Source: Lysinibacillus xylanilyticus
GTDB taxonomy: Bacteria > Bacillota > Bacilli > Bacillales_A > Planococcaceae
DNA: 64,000 bases
Direction of reading: 5' to 3'
Assembly: GCF_001708185.1 (NCBI RefSeq)
Contig: NZ_MDDN01000002.1
Span: forward strand, 1 to 64,000
Below the pieces are notes generated by a model. It was given only the letters and a program-made list of their open reading frames with translations, made no database searches and was not told the origin of the DNA. Of this stretch, positions 62,177 to 64,000 are shown piece by piece (within the stretch, counting starts at the first letter, position 1; each line of letters starts with the position of its first letter). Both the position numbers and the translations under genes were made by a program.

Positions 62177-64000
62177 ATGAAACACACTATCCAACAAGTT
62201 TTTCAAATATATAAAAGTGATATCCATAATATCTTAACAAACTGGGTAGTTGCTGTCATTATTGGTGGACTTATCTTTTTACCTTCTCTTTATGCGTGGC
62301 TCAATATTTATGCCTCTATGGATCCTTATGCCCATACAGCCAATATGAAAATTGCTATTGTCAACGAAGACACAGGAGCGAATGTTAGAGGAGAAGATAT
62401 ACATGTCGGTAACGATGTAATCGCTAATTTAAGCACAAATACAAGCTTTTCTTGGCAATTTACAACTCGTGAAAAAGCCATGGATCGTTTAAAAAACGGT
62501 GACTATTTTGCGGTTATCGTAATCCCTAGTGACTTTTCACAAAAACTAACCTCCATACTGTCAAATCAGCCTACTAAAGCGCATATCGATTATTATGTAA
62601 ATGAAAAAATAAATGCAGTCTCACCCAAAATTACAATTAAAGGTGCTAGTGGCCTAACTCAACAAGTTTCTAGTGAATTTATCTCAACTGTCAATGGAAC
62701 ACTTTTCGCTATTTTTAATACGATCGGTGTTGAGATGGAACGGGAAATTCCAAACTTAAGAACGTTTGAAAATTATATTTTTACAATTGAACAACATCTT
62801 CCTGGTATTGAGACCTTTTTAGCACAAACCGCTAAAGGTGGCAAAGAAGCTGAGACATTACTGAACCACACGATGACCCAAGTTCCTGAGGTTGAAAAAT
62901 TAACGAATGAAGGTCTTACAACTATTCAACAAGGTTTAAAATTGATTAATGAAGCTGACACACTGTTCACCGAGCTATCCCCTATCATTAAAAAGGATTT
63001 AGAAGCTGTCCAAAATATTGCGCAACGATTTACAGAGCTAGTAGGGAAGCTAGAAAATGCTAATGTGGATACAGCAACCATTGCCCAAACAAAGGATGCG
63101 ATTAAGAAACAGCTGGATGCATCTCACGAAAAAATAAATTCTAGCATACAAACACTTGAAGCACTGCAAAAATTAACACAAGCTGATGCTTCAACTCGTA
63201 AACAGCTTGAAAACAAAGTACAAAACATCCTGACAGCACTACAGCAAAGCAATTCTGAAGAGGTTAAAACTTTACTTAATAAAAAAATCATTGAACAACT
63301 TGAAGCTATACGCGGAGATTTACAGGCAAATCCTAGTTTAACTGATTATTCATTAAGCTCTCTAACAGCATTAAATCAGCTAAATACGTTACTAACTGAC
63401 GTCTCAAATAAAGTTCAGCAGTTAAATAATATTGATGGAGAAAAGATCAAAAAAGATCTCGCTGATGTTCAAAGTGTTGCGCAAAATGCTTCGAACAATC
63501 TGAATCAATTCCTTACTCATTATAACGATCATCTAGAACCACAAATTCGCACGACCCTGACTTCTGCGAAAAATACATTAACAAATGCATCATCCATGTT
63601 AACGGATGTAAAAAGTTTTCTTCCTCAAGTATCAGATCGTTTAACAAATGCAAAAAATACGTTAGCGACAGCTAATAAAACAATTGCTACAGTACAATCG
63701 AATTTCCCTGCTTTAAGTACAAAAATTAAGAATTTAGCGGAGAAGCTAAGAACATTAGAAAGCGAAGCAGATATTTCTGAAATTGTTCAATTATTGAAAA
63801 ACGATGTCAATGCCGAGCGGGATTTCTTTGAGGAGCCTATTAAGCTTCAGGAACATAGGATGTTTCCGATTGCTAATTACGGAACAGCTATGACACCATT
63901 TTACACTGTACTTTCCATCTGGGTTGGCTGTTTATTATTAATTTCACTTTTATCTGTTGATATTCACGATAATCATCAATACAGTATTCGAGAAATATAC
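62177..64000 (+). CDS. YhgE/Pip family membrane protein (5' part)
   Basis: The gene runs off the right edge with no stop in 608 codons. The N-terminal membrane segment (VVAVIIGGLIFLPSLYAWLNI) is followed by the family motif KIAIVNEDTGANVRGEDIHVG and a long extracellular coiled-coil region. A second membrane helix (YTVLSIWVGCLLLISLL) begins near codon 580. This layout fits YhgE/Pip proteins, related to type VII secretion accessory protein EsaA and phage receptor YueB. AAAGGTGGAG precedes the ATG. Confidence 0.85.
   Translation, partial: MKHTIQQVFQIYKSDIHNILTNWVVAVIIGGLIFLPSLYAWLNIYASMDPYAHTANMKIAIVNEDTGANVRGEDIHVGNDVIANLSTNTSFSWQFTTREKAMDRLKNGDYFAVIVIPSDFSQKLTSILSNQPTKAHIDYYVNEKINAVSPKITIKGASGLTQQVSSEFISTVNGTLFAIFNTIGVEMEREIPNLRTFENYIFTIEQHLPGIETFLAQTAKGGKEAETLLNHTMTQVPEVEKLTNEGLTTIQQGLKLINEADTLFTELSPIIKKDLEAVQNIAQRFTELVGKLENANVDTATIAQTKDAIKKQLDASHEKINSSIQTLEALQKLTQADASTRKQLENKVQNILTALQQSNSEEVKTLLNKKIIEQLEAIRGDLQANPSLTDYSLSSLTALNQLNTLLTDVSNKVQQLNNIDGEKIKKDLADVQSVAQNASNNLNQFLTHYNDHLEPQIRTTLTSAKNTLTNASSMLTDVKSFLPQVSDRLTNAKNTLATANKTIATVQSNFPALSTKIKNLAEKLRTLESEADISEIVQLLKNDVNAERDFFEEPIKLQEHRMFPIANYGTAMTPFYTVLSIWVGCLLLISLLSVDIHDNHQYSIREIY

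Overview
The window looks like the chromosome of a low-GC, Gram-positive, aerobic spore-former relative in the Bacillales, most probably Lysinibacillus. Protein sequences and gene order match the Bacillus subtilis yqf-yqg-yqh neighbourhood (gcvT/PA/PB, aroK, comG, yqgX, ltaS/yqgS, yqgQ, rpmG, pst, pbpA, sodA, yqgC, DUF1189, ispG). The genus is inferred from overall resemblance and was not checked by a search.

Layout. 0.5-4.8 kb: the glycine cleavage operon gcvT-gcvPA-gcvPB (minus strand) behind a tandem glycine riboswitch. 5-9 kb: aroK and the competence pseudopilus genes comGB to comGG. 9.03-21.9 kb: a foreign, AT-rich island of about 12.9 kb that splits comGA inside its conserved RRKPQSG codons. 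It carries a Tn554-type recombinase trio next to its left end and a cargo of apparent defence genes: a Cap4/DUF4297-like nuclease translationally coupled to a zinc-hook SMC-like ATPase (a Lamassu-like pair), a 651-aa PD-(D/E)XK protein, a GIY-YIG protein and a HEPN-motif protein. 22-30 kb: the duplicated comGA promoter region, a winged-helix regulator with a cysteine cluster, small membrane proteins, lipoteichoic acid synthase, folate cyclo-ligase, L33 and two small membrane proteins. 30-32.5 kb: trpE-trpG behind a tryptophan T-box leader that has been interrupted by an intergenic repeat element. 32.5-39.2 kb: an MscS channel, a degenerate VWA protein and the phosphate operon pstS-C-A-B-phoU behind a clear PhoP box. 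40-49 kb: a class B PBP, sodA, a DUF456 protein, a Na/Pi cotransporter, ispG and a HAD nucleotidase. 49-64 kb: a lipoprotein, a YdcF-like protein, a MerR regulator and a CNNM/CBS transporter with apparently non-standard starts (ATT and CTG), ctaB, proC, an esterase, a TPR protein, a membrane thioredoxin and the beginning of a YhgE/Pip protein.

Two things stand out. The first is the island in comGA, which should abolish DNA uptake while bringing defence genes. The second is a family of intergenic mosaic repeats (31.95, 39.2, 43.3, 50.2, 54.5, 57.5 and 60.5 kb). They are built from a terminal palindrome, a conserved arm, six covarying two-tier hairpins and an optional array of 46-bp units. One member sits inside the trp T-box leader. 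A separate family of 19-21-bp pyrimidine-rich degenerate repeats lies at 0-0.47 and 42.8-43.25 kb.
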